DNA of 64,000 nucleotides from assembly GCF_014651055.1 (NCBI RefSeq), contig NZ_BMWD01000028.1:1-64000 (forward strand), written 5' to 3'. This document shows, in pieces, positions 33,345-41,442 of this stretch. This DNA comes from Streptomyces fructofermentans (GTDB lineage Bacteria > Actinomycetota > Actinomycetes > Streptomycetales > Streptomycetaceae). A model generated the notes under the pieces. That model did no database searches and had not been told where the DNA came from. It saw only the letters and a list, made by a program, of their open reading frames with translations. How positions within the stretch are numbered: the first letter of the stretch is position 1; the number at the start of each line of letters is the position of its first letter. The position numbers were made by a program, and so were the translations under genes.

Positions 33345-34192
33345 CGGCCGGCTCCGGCGGCGGCCCGGCCGCCGGGTCCGTCGGCCGGCACGGCCCAGGC
33401 CGCCCCGAACTGCTGGTACAGGTCCGCGGTCACCTTGCGTGCCGAGCGGATCAGCAGCGACTTGTCGAGCCTGCCGCGCCTGCGGCCCGCGAGCTGCTCG
33501 GCGCCCGCGGGGTCGTCGGCGATGGTCCCGACGACGCGGGCGCCGGTCTGGGCGGCCACGAGCATGTCGTTGACCTGGTGGACGAGCTTGCCGGACTCCC
33601 CCGGGTCGGCGACGAGGACGACTCCGATGAGAGGGGTGCCGAGTGCGGACGCCCCGCGCGGGCCGCCGTGCAGCTTGGCGGTGAGCGCGGCGGCCCGGTC
33701 GCGCACGCGGGCGATGGCCTCCGGCTCGGTGCGCGAGACCAGCAGGACGAGAGCGGCCTGCGGGAACATCTCGACGGCCGGGGTGTCGCCGCTGATCCGG
33801 CCGCAGTCCGCGATCACGTCGGCGGGCGCCTGCGGGGAGTCGGCGAGCTGGGCGAAGGCGCGGCCCAGCGTGGGCCACAGCCCCGCGAGTCCGGCCGCCT
33901 GCTCGGCGTTGCCGAGCCCGACGAGCACCTCGAGCCCGCCGCTCAACGGCTGCACGTGGTCCCAGAGTTGATCGGGTACGAGACCGCGGCGGGCGGTGGC
34001 GGCGATGGACAGCATCCCGGTGTTCGGGTTGAGCGGCCCGCCGTGCGCGGCGGCGCTGCGGTAGACGAGGTCGCCGCCCGCCGGATCGGTCTCGGCGAGC
34101 AGGACCCGCCGGGGCCAGACGGCGGCGAGGGCGACGGCCGCGGTGGTGACACCGGGGGAGCCTTTGTCTGCGGCGAGCGCGATGAGGGCCAT
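33341..34192 (-). CDS. TadZ/CpaE-like ParA-type ATPase
   Basis: 283 residues with a MinD/ParA fold. The deviant Walker A appears at the N-terminus as ADKGSPGVTTAAVALA (residues 8-23), where the canonical GKGGVGKT lysines are partly replaced by Ser/Thr, so ATP hydrolysis may be weak. DPAGGDLVYR near residue 36 and DCGRISGD near 128 correspond to switch regions. In Tad systems, this protein localises the pilus machine to a cell site. It lies between the SAF/CpaB gene and tadA. Confidence 0.8.
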   Translation of the reverse strand: MALIALAADKGSPGVTTAAVALAAVWPRRVLLAETDPAGGDLVYRSAAAHGGPLNPNTGMLSIAATARRGLVPDQLWDHVQPLSGGLEVLVGLGNAEQAAGLAGLWPTLGRAFAQLADSPQAPADVIADCGRISGDTPAVEMFPQAALVLLVSRTEPEAIARVRDRAAALTAKLHGGPRGASALGTPLIGVVLVADPGESGKLVHQVNDMLVAAQTGARVVGTIADDPAGAEQLAGRRRGRLDKSLLIRSARKVTADLYQQFGAAWAVPADGPGGRAAAGAGR

Positions 34193-34214
34193 GGGTCAGA
34201 GAACTCTCTCGCCG

Positions 34215-34928
34215 CTAGTTGCCGGGGACCTTGACGAGGGCGACCTGGTTCGCCGCGGCGGCGCGGGCCAGTGCCGCGGCGTCGCTCACGTCGACGGTCA
34301 CCGTGATGCGCTTGGTGGTGCTGCTGATCGTGGAGTCGCTCTTGTCGGCGGGCACGCTGTTGACGACGGCGTCCGCCACGATCGGCGCCCCGCTGGTGTT
34401 TGCCTCATCGTCCGAGGACGAGGACGAGGACGAACCGGAGTTGCCGACGAGGTACGCGGCCACGGTGTCGCCCCCCTCGATGCCCAGCGGGTACTGGCCC
34501 TCCTTGAGGGAGAGGCCGACGACGGCCTTGCCCGCCGGGAGGTCGTTCCCGGCGGCGAACATCTCACCGATGACCAGGGTGCCCGCGTAGATCTTGGACT
34601 TGGCCTTGAGCTTCTTGAGGGCGTCGATCTGCGTCCACTTGACGTAGTTGATCCCCGCGTCGTCCGCGACCAGGACCGGGTCCACGTTGTCGCCGACGGA
34701 CTCGCCGGCCTGGATGTCACCGGTGACCTTCACGACCTCGACCCGCTCCCCGGCGCGCAGCACGAGCGTCGTCGCCCCGAGCGCACCGACGAGGATGAGC
34801 AGCACCGCGAGAGCGGCCAGTGCCGGTTTGCGCTCGCGAGGCGGCGCGGGAAGGCGCTCCCCCGTGGTCGGCTGAACCGGCGCGGCGGCACGGTTGTTGC
34901 CCGCCCCCGTACGCTCTTGGATCCTCAC
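34215..34928 (-). CDS. SAF-domain (CpaB/RcpC-like) protein
   Basis: 237 residues from GTG 34928 (ACGGGGAGC upstream). One N-terminal membrane helix (ALAVLLILVGALGATTLVL, about residues 35-55) is followed by an external SAF domain (GDIQAGESVGDNVDPVLV). The C-terminal part has a run of Ser and Asp near residue 165 and a Val-rich end. CpaB proteins guide pilus exit through the secretin in Gram-negatives; here no secretin exists, so it probably contacts the cell wall. First gene of the tad operon. Confidence 0.8.
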   Translation of the reverse strand: MRIQERTGAGNNRAAAPVQPTTGERLPAPPRERKPALAALAVLLILVGALGATTLVLRAGERVEVVKVTGDIQAGESVGDNVDPVLVADDAGINYVKWTQIDALKKLKAKSKIYAGTLVIGEMFAAGNDLPAGKAVVGLSLKEGQYPLGIEGGDTVAAYLVGNSGSSSSSSSDDEANTSGAPIVADAVVNSVPADKSDSTISSTTKRITVTVDVSDAAALARAAAANQVALVKVPGN

Positions 34929-35262
34929 GCAACCGCTCCCCGTACACCCAAGATGGTTTTCGTCATTCAGGACACTTCGCACACATCGCTCTCACCGGAC
35001 GTACCGCCCGACCTGGGCAAATGGCCTGTGTTGGAACGAGTGTCAAGTCATCGCACCGTATCAGCAGCACATAAGCCCCTCAAGGCGCTTCCGTGGCCGC
35101 CCACATCACACTTCGCAACGTTGACCACGCGCAACGGGTGCTGTTCGGTTCCCCGTTGGGGACAGGGCTGTGCGCCTGCCGCCAACTGTGCAGCCGCGAA
35201 GCCTCCGTCGGGGCGGCGGGCGGCACTCGTTACGCCGTGGTGACCATCCCTGCACGAGTCGC
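34929..35262. other. Intergenic region upstream of the tad operon
   Basis: About 330 bases. It contains the candidate tad promoter (35055-35083) and otherwise no recognisable gene. GC content drops relative to the neighbours (ATCAGCAGCACATAAG and similar stretches), consistent with a regulatory region. Confidence 0.55.
35055..35083 (-). promoter_or_regulatory. Candidate promoter of the tad operon
   Basis: Minus strand TTGAGG and TACGGT separated by exactly 17 bases, a good match to the HrdB class (TTGAC-N, 16-18, TANNNT). The predicted start point is near 35048, giving a leader of about 120 bases before the SAF/CpaB gene. Confidence 0.45.
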
Positions 35263-35586
35263 TCACGAGGTTGGGACGGGGTCGTTGCGGGCGGCGGTGG
35301 TGCGGAGTTGACGGGGCGGGCGGTGGTGCGGGGTAGGCGGTGGTACGGAGTTGGCGGGGTGAGCGGCGGGGACGGCGGGCGCGCGCTCCGGGGTGGGCCG
35401 GGTGGCCAGGAGTGCTTCGGCACCGATCTCGCGGGACTGCCCCTTCGGGGTGTCCCATTCCGCGATGGGCCACGCCCCGCGCCACTCGACCCGCCGCACC
35501 TCGCCGTGCCGGTTCTCGAACTCGACGCAGCCGCCCTCGCCGCTCTCCGGGTGCCCCTCGGCCGGCCCCGCGTCTCCCGGGAGGAA
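35263..35586 (-). pseudogene. Coding-like frame without a usable start; possible gene remnant
   Basis: The frame reads protein-like text (GCVEFENRHGEVRRVEWR, GAWPIAEWDTPKGQSR, EIGAEALLATRP) with strong G/C third-position bias, then a Pro/Arg tail containing a short internal repeat (HHRPPRQLRTTA). No ATG, GTG or TTG occurs in frame between the preceding gene's stop (35591) and this text; the first GTG is at 35499, which would cut the conserved-looking start off. Either it begins at 35499 (78 residues), uses a rare start, is joined to the preceding gene by frameshifting, or is decayed. Confidence 0.45.
35293..35365. repeat. Short degenerate tandem repeat
   Basis: GGCGGTGGTGCGG and GGCGGTGGTACGGAG recur with GTTGACGGGG or GTTGGCGGGG between them: about three units of 22-28 bases. 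It encodes the Pro/Arg tail of the minus-strand frame at 35263-35586. Confidence 0.55.
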
Positions 35587-35590
35587 GGCG

Positions 35591-36238
35591 CTACTCGGCG
35601 AACCGGAAGGTGGACGTGATCGCGTCGAAGATGTCGAAGAACGAGTCGGCGAGGTCCAGCACCTGGCTGCTCCCGGCGACGAGCGCGACCTTGCCCTCCT
35701 GCCCCGGCACGGGGATGAAGGTCTGCATGAGCACGGCCCGCACGGTGCGGTCGAGGCTGTCGTCCGGCACCGGAATGTCCTCGATGCCGTAGGTGCGCGC
35801 CGCCTGCCCAACCCCCGGGATGTCGACCGTCGTGACCTTCCGCCACGCGTCCCCCGCCTTCCTGGCCTCCCGCACGGCGAGCCTCTCGATCACCGCCTGC
35901 GGATCGGTGGCGAGCGGCGCCCCGTCCTTCGTACGGCCGCCGACGAGGGACACGGTGATCGAGCCGGTGATCGGCGTGTCACCACCGAAGCTCTCGGCCA
36001 TGCAGCCGCAGTACAGGGCGCCCGACTTCCAGGCGTCGGCGGACGCCTTGCGCAGGAACGCGGTGTACGTGTCCTTGTACTTGGACAACTCGGGCTGCTG
36101 CGCCATGCGTTCGGACACCATGCGCCGGATCGAGTCGTCCCGCGACTCGGGCCGCACGTCGAACTCCCACCACGACTCGGGCACCTTGATCCGGAATCCG
36201 CCGCGCTCGATGGTGAGCGACTCCATGTAGCGGGCCAT
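35591..36238 (-). CDS. ESX-associated hypothetical protein, paralogue of the 40804 gene
   Basis: 215 residues, no signal peptide or membrane helix. N-terminus GGFRIKVPESWWEFDVRP, middle GDTPITGSITVSLVGG, C-terminus FFDIFDAITSTFRFAE. The same layout, including PPGWDMVPLRDG and the ending LFDAVMTTFRWSYA, is found in the protein at 40804, so the two are paralogues. The fold recalls small PsbP/DcrB-like alpha-beta proteins, but I do not recognise a named family. It diverges from the lipoprotein gene. A chaperone, adaptor or immunity role in the ESX locus is a guess. Confidence 0.8.
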   Translation of the reverse strand: MARYMESLTIERGGFRIKVPESWWEFDVRPESRDDSIRRMVSERMAQQPELSKYKDTYTAFLRKASADAWKSGALYCGCMAESFGGDTPITGSITVSLVGGRTKDGAPLATDPQAVIERLAVREARKAGDAWRKVTTVDIPGVGQAARTYGIEDIPVPDDSLDRTVRAVLMQTFIPVPGQEGKVALVAGSSQVLDLADSFFDIFDAITSTFRFAE

Positions 36239-36553
36239 GAGGGTGTGTTCTCCCGTTCGAGGGGCGGACTGGTGTGCGCAAGCCTACGAGGGGGTGCGCG
36301 GGTTGCCGCGCCCGCAGGCGCGCGGGGCCGCCCCTCCGCCTTGCGGTCAAGCTCGTTGGAGGACTTTCCGGCCGCTCGGTACAGGGCCGGACCCGGGTAC
36401 GTCCGCGGAGGCTCGTGCGGGGAGCGTCACAGTCAAACCACCGGACACCGCCCATACCCGAATCAGCGGGACACCTTCGCTCTGGCGAAACCGTTGGCCC
36501 CATGGATACCGTCGTTGCTCTTGCCTGAACCTATTTCTCACGGGGAGTCCACT
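36239..36553. other. Divergent intergenic region
   Basis: 315 bases between the paralogue gene (minus) and the lipoprotein gene (plus). No clear promoter pair or repeat was identified. Confidence 0.5.
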
Positions 36554-37207
36554 GTGAAGCGCCGTACTTTGCCCGTTGCTGCCGCGTTTGCCGCGAGCGC
36601 AGCTCTGCTGCTGACGGCCTGTGGGGGCGAGGACGACACGTCGAAGGACAGCGACAAGATCGCGGGGGCGGGTCAGTCGGAGGAGGGCTCGGCCTCGCCG
36701 AGTGCGGCGGCTTCCGACTCCGTCGAGCGGCCCGAGGTCACGCTCCCGAAGGACATCGACAATGTCTTCGAGAACTGGAAGACGGGCGACGCGACGAAGG
36801 ACGCGGTGCTCGCGGACGTCACCCGCCGCGTCAACGCCACGGACGCGGCCATCAGCGCGGGCGACCCGGACTCCGACGGGATCAAGTTCTACTACGAGGG
36901 CGAGGCGCTGATCGGTGCCGTCGAGTGGGTCCAGGGATACGCGAAGGACGGACGCTCGATCACGGGGACGACGCGCTACTTCAAGCCCGAGTTGAAGGTC
37001 GTCGACAAGGACACCGCGGCCGTCGCGTACTGCTCCGACGAGAGCAAGGCCTACGACAAGGACCGGAAGACCGGCAAGGCCGACAAGACGGCCGCGACCA
37101 AGAACTCCTACGTCACGTACAGCGCGCGCTTGCAGAAGAACGATCAGGGGGTCTGGCAGACCACGAGTCTGCTGTCGGAGAGGGGGAACGCGAAGTGCAC
37201 TCCGTGA
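36554..37207 (+). CDS. Secreted lipoprotein
   Basis: 217 residues from GTG 36554 (CACGGGGAG upstream). Lipobox LLLTACGG places the lipid-modified cysteine near residue 23. A Ser/Glu/Ala-rich linker is followed by a compact domain (about 60-215: NVFENWKTGD, KDAVLADVTRRVNATDAA, FYYEGEALIGAVEWVQGY, RYFKPELKVVDKDTAAVAYC) resembling NTF2-like secreted Streptomyces proteins; the family name is not certain. It overlaps the next gene by 13 bases, so the two proteins likely act together outside the membrane. Confidence 0.87.
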   Translation: MKRRTLPVAAAFAASAALLLTACGGEDDTSKDSDKIAGAGQSEEGSASPSAAASDSVERPEVTLPKDIDNVFENWKTGDATKDAVLADVTRRVNATDAAISAGDPDSDGIKFYYEGEALIGAVEWVQGYAKDGRSITGTTRYFKPELKVVDKDTAAVAYCSDESKAYDKDRKTGKADKTAATKNSYVTYSARLQKNDQGVWQTTSLLSERGNAKCTP

Positions 37208-38241
37208 CGACGCGGGGACGATGGCTCGTGGCAGGTGCGACGGCCGCGATGCTGATCGCGTCACCAGGCACCGCATTCGCGGACAAGGGCGGCAACAACT
37301 CACAGGGCGGCAACGCCCAGACCAGCGGCAACCGGAGTGGCGGGTCCATCGAGTCGCTGGTCACGTACAGCGGCAGCACGGGCGGCGGCGGCAAGCGGAC
37401 CGGCAACGTGCGGCCCGTCGGCGACTGGGACCCACCCGCCTGCTGGTACGAGCCGCGTACGCCCGAGCAGTTCGGCAAGTCAGTCGAGGAGATGTACACC
37501 GAGACGGTCAACTACCCGGGCCAGCACAGCTACGCCAAGTCCGCCGTCGGGATGTACCGGTCCATGTACAAGGACGGCGAGTACAAGGACTACAACAAGG
37601 ACAAGGCCGACGAGGGCAACTGGTGGGTGTCCGTCCGCGACGAGGACCGCTGGATGGAGCCCGAGGCGCAGACGTGCGACGAGATGCCGTTCTGGGTCGA
37701 GAACGGTGACGACCCGGGCGTCCCGAACGCGGTCACCCCGCAGATCCTCGCCGAACTCGCCTACAACAGGCTCCAACTCCCCGAGACCGAGGTGACGCTC
37801 GCTCCCGAGGAGAACACCAAGGTGAACCTCCCGACGTGGGCCTGGCTCGACAAGGCCACGTTCAAGGAGGTCGACGTCACCGCCGAACTCGACGCCGGCG
37901 GCCTCAACATCCAGGCGACGACCACGGCCAAGCCGGTCTCCCTCAGGCTGGAGCCGGGCACCGAGGACGCGGAGACCTACCCGGCCTCGGGCGAGTGCCG
38001 GATCAACGACGACGGTTCGATCGGCGAGCCCTACGCCAAGGGCAAGTCCGACGAGACCCCGCCGTGCGGGATCAAGTACCTGCGCTCCTCCGGCGACGGC
38101 AAGTTCAAGCTCCAGGCGACCATCACGTGGGAGATCAGCTGGACGGGCACCGGCAACCCCGCCCCGACCCGGCTGCCCGACGGCACGTTCGGCGCCGATC
38201 AGGAGATCACGGTCCAGGAGATCCAGTCGGTCAACCGGTAG
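37195..38241 (+). CDS. Secreted protein of unknown function
   Basis: 348 residues from GTG 37195 (AGAGGGGG upstream), inside the end of the lipoprotein gene. A signal peptide ends near residue 29 (AFA-DKGG). A Gly/Asn/Ser-rich linker of about 35 residues is followed by a Trp- and Tyr-rich domain (DPPACWYEPRTPEQF, YKDYNKDKADEGNWW, CDEMPFW) and a beta-rich C-terminal half (VNLPTWAWLDKATF, ATITWEISWTGTG). Four cysteines could pair after export. The arrangement lipoprotein plus secreted partner suggests an envelope complex next to the ESX genes; function unknown. Confidence 0.83.
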   Translation: MHSVTTRGRWLVAGATAAMLIASPGTAFADKGGNNSQGGNAQTSGNRSGGSIESLVTYSGSTGGGGKRTGNVRPVGDWDPPACWYEPRTPEQFGKSVEEMYTETVNYPGQHSYAKSAVGMYRSMYKDGEYKDYNKDKADEGNWWVSVRDEDRWMEPEAQTCDEMPFWVENGDDPGVPNAVTPQILAELAYNRLQLPETEVTLAPEENTKVNLPTWAWLDKATFKEVDVTAELDAGGLNIQATTTAKPVSLRLEPGTEDAETYPASGECRINDDGSIGEPYAKGKSDETPPCGIKYLRSSGDGKFKLQATITWEISWTGTGNPAPTRLPDGTFGADQEITVQEIQSVNR

Positions 38242-38640
38242 CCGACAGCGGTGGAACGGCCCGCGCGTCGGCCCCGAGCGCCAGCCAGGGCGTTCGGGGC
38301 CGCCCGCTGCGGCGACCGGACCCGGTCCACCAGGCACCGCGCCGGAAACCGCCGCCTCGGCCTCATTGCATCTGAACACGCCCTCGGCGCACGGGAGTCA
38401 CCGTACGGAAGGCCCTGCAGTTGGCTGATTCCCCACAATGCGGGCATCGCGGCCGGCTCGGCGCCCTCCCGCCCTTCGCACTGGTGAAACAGCGCACGCC
38501 CCGGATACGGTCGTCACCGTGGTCACACCGGTCGGCCATGCCCGCAGGCAATTCGCCGGCAACCGTGACGCCGGACGGGCCGGCCGCTCGCACCGACCGC
38601 CGCAGCCGAACCGATCCCGACCCACAGGAGTACGTCACCA
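38242..38640. other. Intergenic region before the WXG100-like gene B
   Basis: Nearly 400 bases. It holds the hairpin at 38271-38300 and probably the promoter of the downstream ESX gene set; no -35/-10 pair fits well. Confidence 0.5.
38271..38300 (+). terminator. Hairpin terminator after the secreted protein gene
   Basis: GCCCCGAGCGCC pairs with GGCGTTCGGGGC (one G-U) across a six-base loop, 30 bases after the stop. No T-tract. It would separate the lipoprotein/secreted pair from the ESX genes that follow. Confidence 0.55.
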
Positions 38641-38943
38641 ATGGGGAAAGATGCGGACCTCCGGGTCAACGTCGACCTTCTCGTGGAATCAGAGTCCCGC
38701 CTCAAGAGCATCCGGCGCGAATTCAAGGGCCTCGGCGACCACACCGACGGAATGAGCCCCTACTGGGGCAGCGGTGAAATCGAGGACGCCATGGGCGAAT
38801 TCGTGGACAACTGGGACGACTACCGGGCCAAGATGATCAAGAGCATCGAGACCGTGGGGGAGTTGGTCAAGTCGACGGTCGACGGGTTCAACGGCCTGGA
38901 CGGCGACCTGGCCAAAGGTCTGCGAGAAGGCGCGAAGAAGTAA
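38641..38943 (+). CDS. WXG100-like ESX small protein (B)
   Basis: 100 residues, helix-turn-helix hairpin of the Esx type. The turn is MSPYWGSGEIEDAMGEFVDNWDDY, with a WGSG in the WXG position and the FxxNW element shared with the protein at 27949. The C-terminus FNGLDGDLAKGL carries the aromatic-x3-D signal seen in all three Esx-like proteins here. Start ATG 38641 after CACAGGAG. The next gene encodes a long protein with a similar helical N-terminus, the classic arrangement of a WXG100 partner and its substrate. Confidence 0.87.
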   Translation: MGKDADLRVNVDLLVESESRLKSIRREFKGLGDHTDGMSPYWGSGEIEDAMGEFVDNWDDYRAKMIKSIETVGELVKSTVDGFNGLDGDLAKGLREGAKK

Positions 38944-39031
38944 ACTCCGGCCCGTCGCACTCCGTGTCCGGCACCAGCTCCGCACACGGAAGGCAACCGG
39001 CGGGCCCAATGACGGGGAGACGTGGAAAGCA

Positions 39032-40384
39032 GTGGCCGCATCATCCAAAGCCAGGCCGCGGGACTGGCATCCGCTCGCCGAGTCCGACCCGGTGCCCGGG
39101 GACGCGGAGGAGATCCGCGCCGAGGTGAAGCGCATGAAAGGTGTCGCGGAGTCGCTCCGCGAACAATCACGACTGCTGCTTGGAATCGGCGACGACGACG
39201 AGCTCAAGGGCAAGTACGCCGGAAAGCTGAAAGAGGAATCCGGTGTCCTGGAGAAACACCTGCGCGAGGTCGCGGGACGCTACGAGCGTGTGCACGGGCA
39301 CCTGACGAACTGGGCGGACGACCTGGAGCACTACCAGGGCGAAGCCGACGCGGTCCTGCGCAAGGCCAAGGAGAAGCAGGACGAGGTCGACGCGGAGAAG
39401 AAGAAGGAACCGAGTGCCGGGGATTCACCCAAGTCGTCGGGGGACGGCACGGACGGCGATCCGCTGCAGGAGTTCCGCGACCACCTGGACCGCATCAAGG
39501 GTGACCGCGACGACCGCGCCCGCCACCACGCCAAGAAGATCCGCGATCAGCTCGACGACGTCATCGAGGACAGCACGTGGGACAACATCAAGGGCTGGGT
39601 CCACGAGAACGCGGACTGGATCAAAGTCGTCATTGACGTGCTGGGCTGGCTCGCGACCATCGCGGGCGTCATAGCCATGTTCGTACCCGGACTCAACCTC
39701 GCGATCCTGCTGCTGGTCGCCGGGCTCATCGTCCTGGGAACCAGGATCATGCTCGTGGCGTCCGGCGACGCGAGCTGGATGGACGTCGCCATGGATTCCA
39801 TCGGTCTGCTCACCATGGGCATGGGACGCCTGGGTGTCGCCCTGCTCAAGGGCGCCAACGCCAGCACCAAGGCGGCCGCCGCCGCCTCGCGCATCGGCAA
39901 ACTCAAGGACGGTGTCCGCGCCCACTCCCGTGTCATGGACCAGTTGGGCCGGCTTGCCGCCACGTCCTCGGACGACGCGACCCGGATCTTCGCCAAGGAG
40001 ATGCGGCTCTTCATCCGCAAGAAGATCCTGGACGACGCGGGACGGGTGTCCCTGGACTCCCCGGAGATCGGCAAGCTCGCCAAGGCCATCAACATGGGCG
40101 ACGACGAGGCCGCCGGACTGTACGCCAACATCGCCAAGAACGGGCAGGCTTTCCCCGAGGCCGTCTCGACCGCCACCCGCGTCGGCTCCAACGTCGGGTA
40201 CGGCGTGTCACTGGCCGGCGCGTACATCGGAACCGGTGCCGACCTCGTCGACAAGAGCTTGGGGCAGAGCGACGCGATCGCCGGGGCGCACGGCGTGTGG
40301 GGCACTCCGGACAAGCCCTTCAGCGAGACGTACAACGACTGGAAGGCGAACACGTGGCTGCCGCCCGTCGACACGCACTGGTAG
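39032..40384 (+). CDS. Putative ESX (type VII) substrate with membrane helices
   Basis: 450 residues, GTG start at 39032. The N-terminal 110 residues (RPRDWHPLAESDPVPGDAEE, VAESLREQSRLLLGI, HLTNWADDLEHYQGEADAVL) form long helices and match the leader found on Streptomyces polymorphic toxins, as I know the family. A charged linker (about 115-150) leads to two hydrophobic helices (about 197-241). A helical C-terminal half follows, with no catalytic motif that I recognise. It may be a membrane-acting effector or a structural component. The three genes that follow could encode immunity or chaperone partners. Confidence 0.78.
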   Translation: MAASSKARPRDWHPLAESDPVPGDAEEIRAEVKRMKGVAESLREQSRLLLGIGDDDELKGKYAGKLKEESGVLEKHLREVAGRYERVHGHLTNWADDLEHYQGEADAVLRKAKEKQDEVDAEKKKEPSAGDSPKSSGDGTDGDPLQEFRDHLDRIKGDRDDRARHHAKKIRDQLDDVIEDSTWDNIKGWVHENADWIKVVIDVLGWLATIAGVIAMFVPGLNLAILLLVAGLIVLGTRIMLVASGDASWMDVAMDSIGLLTMGMGRLGVALLKGANASTKAAAAASRIGKLKDGVRAHSRVMDQLGRLAATSSDDATRIFAKEMRLFIRKKILDDAGRVSLDSPEIGKLAKAINMGDDEAAGLYANIAKNGQAFPEAVSTATRVGSNVGYGVSLAGAYIGTGADLVDKSLGQSDAIAGAHGVWGTPDKPFSETYNDWKANTWLPPVDTHW

Positions 40385-40418
40385 GTCGGCACGGCGCCCG
40401 GACGAAGGTGGAGAACTG

Positions 40419-40811
40419 ATGCCCCCCAACCAAGCACTTGCCACGTCGGCGGTGGTCACACGCCTCGGCGGCGGAGTCGTGGCGGCGGCGCGGCTGTGCG
40501 TCATCGTGCCGGCCGTGTTCATCGTCGTGTACTTCCTGCTGGTCGCCGTGAGTCCGCGCTCCTTCGTCCCGGTCTGGCTCTGGACGGAGCGCGCCGTGGT
40601 GTCCGCGGGCATCCTCGGAGTGCTGTGGATCTTCGCTCGGCACCCGTGGCACAGCCGCCGTCCCGAGGGACTCACCCACGCGCTGCTCGTCTCCTGCACC
40701 CTGCTGCTCCCGGCGCTGGTGACGGCGTTCTGGCCGGGAGTCGTCGGCGCGCTCGTCACTCCGCTGCTGGTGGCCGGCTCGGCCGCCGCGGAGAGGTTCC
40801 GGCGTGCCTGA
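40419..40811 (+). CDS. Small integral membrane protein
   Basis: 130 residues with about four transmembrane helices (LCVIVPAVFIVVYFLLVAV, AVVSAGILGVLWIFA, ALLVSCTLLLPALVTAFW, VVGALVTPLLVAG). Start ATG 40419 with GGTGGAG upstream. It lies 34 bases after the putative ESX substrate and overlaps the next gene by eight bases, so they are co-translated. Given a substrate with membrane helices, a membrane immunity protein is a reasonable but unproven idea. Confidence 0.78.
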   Translation: MPPNQALATSAVVTRLGGGVVAAARLCVIVPAVFIVVYFLLVAVSPRSFVPVWLWTERAVVSAGILGVLWIFARHPWHSRRPEGLTHALLVSCTLLLPALVTAFWPGVVGALVTPLLVAGSAAAERFRRA

Positions 40812-41442
40812 GGCCTCCGGCGAGACGATCGCCCCGACGCTCCCCCTCGGCTACCGGTTGGTACCGCCCCCGGGCTGGGACATGGTCCCCCTGCGGGACG
40901 GCACGGACGAAGCGGTCAAGCGCATCGTCGACCGGGCGGTGGCGCGGCTTTCCGAGGACATACCCAAGGACGACGTCATCAAGGCGCGCCTGGAGCTGAT
41001 GAAGCGGCTCAACAAGGCCGCCCAGCAGGCCCGCCGGGCGGGCGGGCTGACGCTCTACCTCCCGGTGGAGCGCATCCACGGCACGCTGATAGGCGCCTCG
41101 ATCATCGTCTCCGAGGCACTCAGCGGCCCCGGGGTCGGCATCGGACACGGGGAGGTCGTCGCCGAACTGCTGGCGGAGGGCGCGGGGAGCGGACCGGTCA
41201 CCGTCGACGGCTCCGACGGCGTGCGTGTGGACAAGACCGTCGCAGCCGACCCTGAGCGGGAAGTGGAACAGGCCTCCCGGCGCATCGACTACGTGCTTCC
41301 GGTGCCGGGGAGCCCCGTCGCCCAGTGGGTGACGGTCTGCTTCAGCACCATCGCCGACGGGGACCCCCACAGCGAGTTCGCCGATGTCCTGGTCGAGCTC
41401 TTCGATGCCGTGATGACGACGTTCCGCTGGAGTTACGCGTGA
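40804..41442 (+). CDS. ESX-associated hypothetical protein, paralogue of the 35591 gene
   Basis: 212 residues, GTG start. The domain begins LGYRLVPPPGWDMVPLRDGT and ends VELFDAVMTTFRWSYA, aligning by eye with the protein encoded at 35591-36238. A middle segment (GGLTLYLPVERIHGTLIGAS) matches its counterpart's beta strands. No signal or membrane segment, so it is likely cytoplasmic. It overlaps the previous gene by eight bases and the next by four. Confidence 0.82.
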   Translation: MPEASGETIAPTLPLGYRLVPPPGWDMVPLRDGTDEAVKRIVDRAVARLSEDIPKDDVIKARLELMKRLNKAAQQARRAGGLTLYLPVERIHGTLIGASIIVSEALSGPGVGIGHGEVVAELLAEGAGSGPVTVDGSDGVRVDKTVAADPEREVEQASRRIDYVLPVPGSPVAQWVTVCFSTIADGDPHSEFADVLVELFDAVMTTFRWSYA

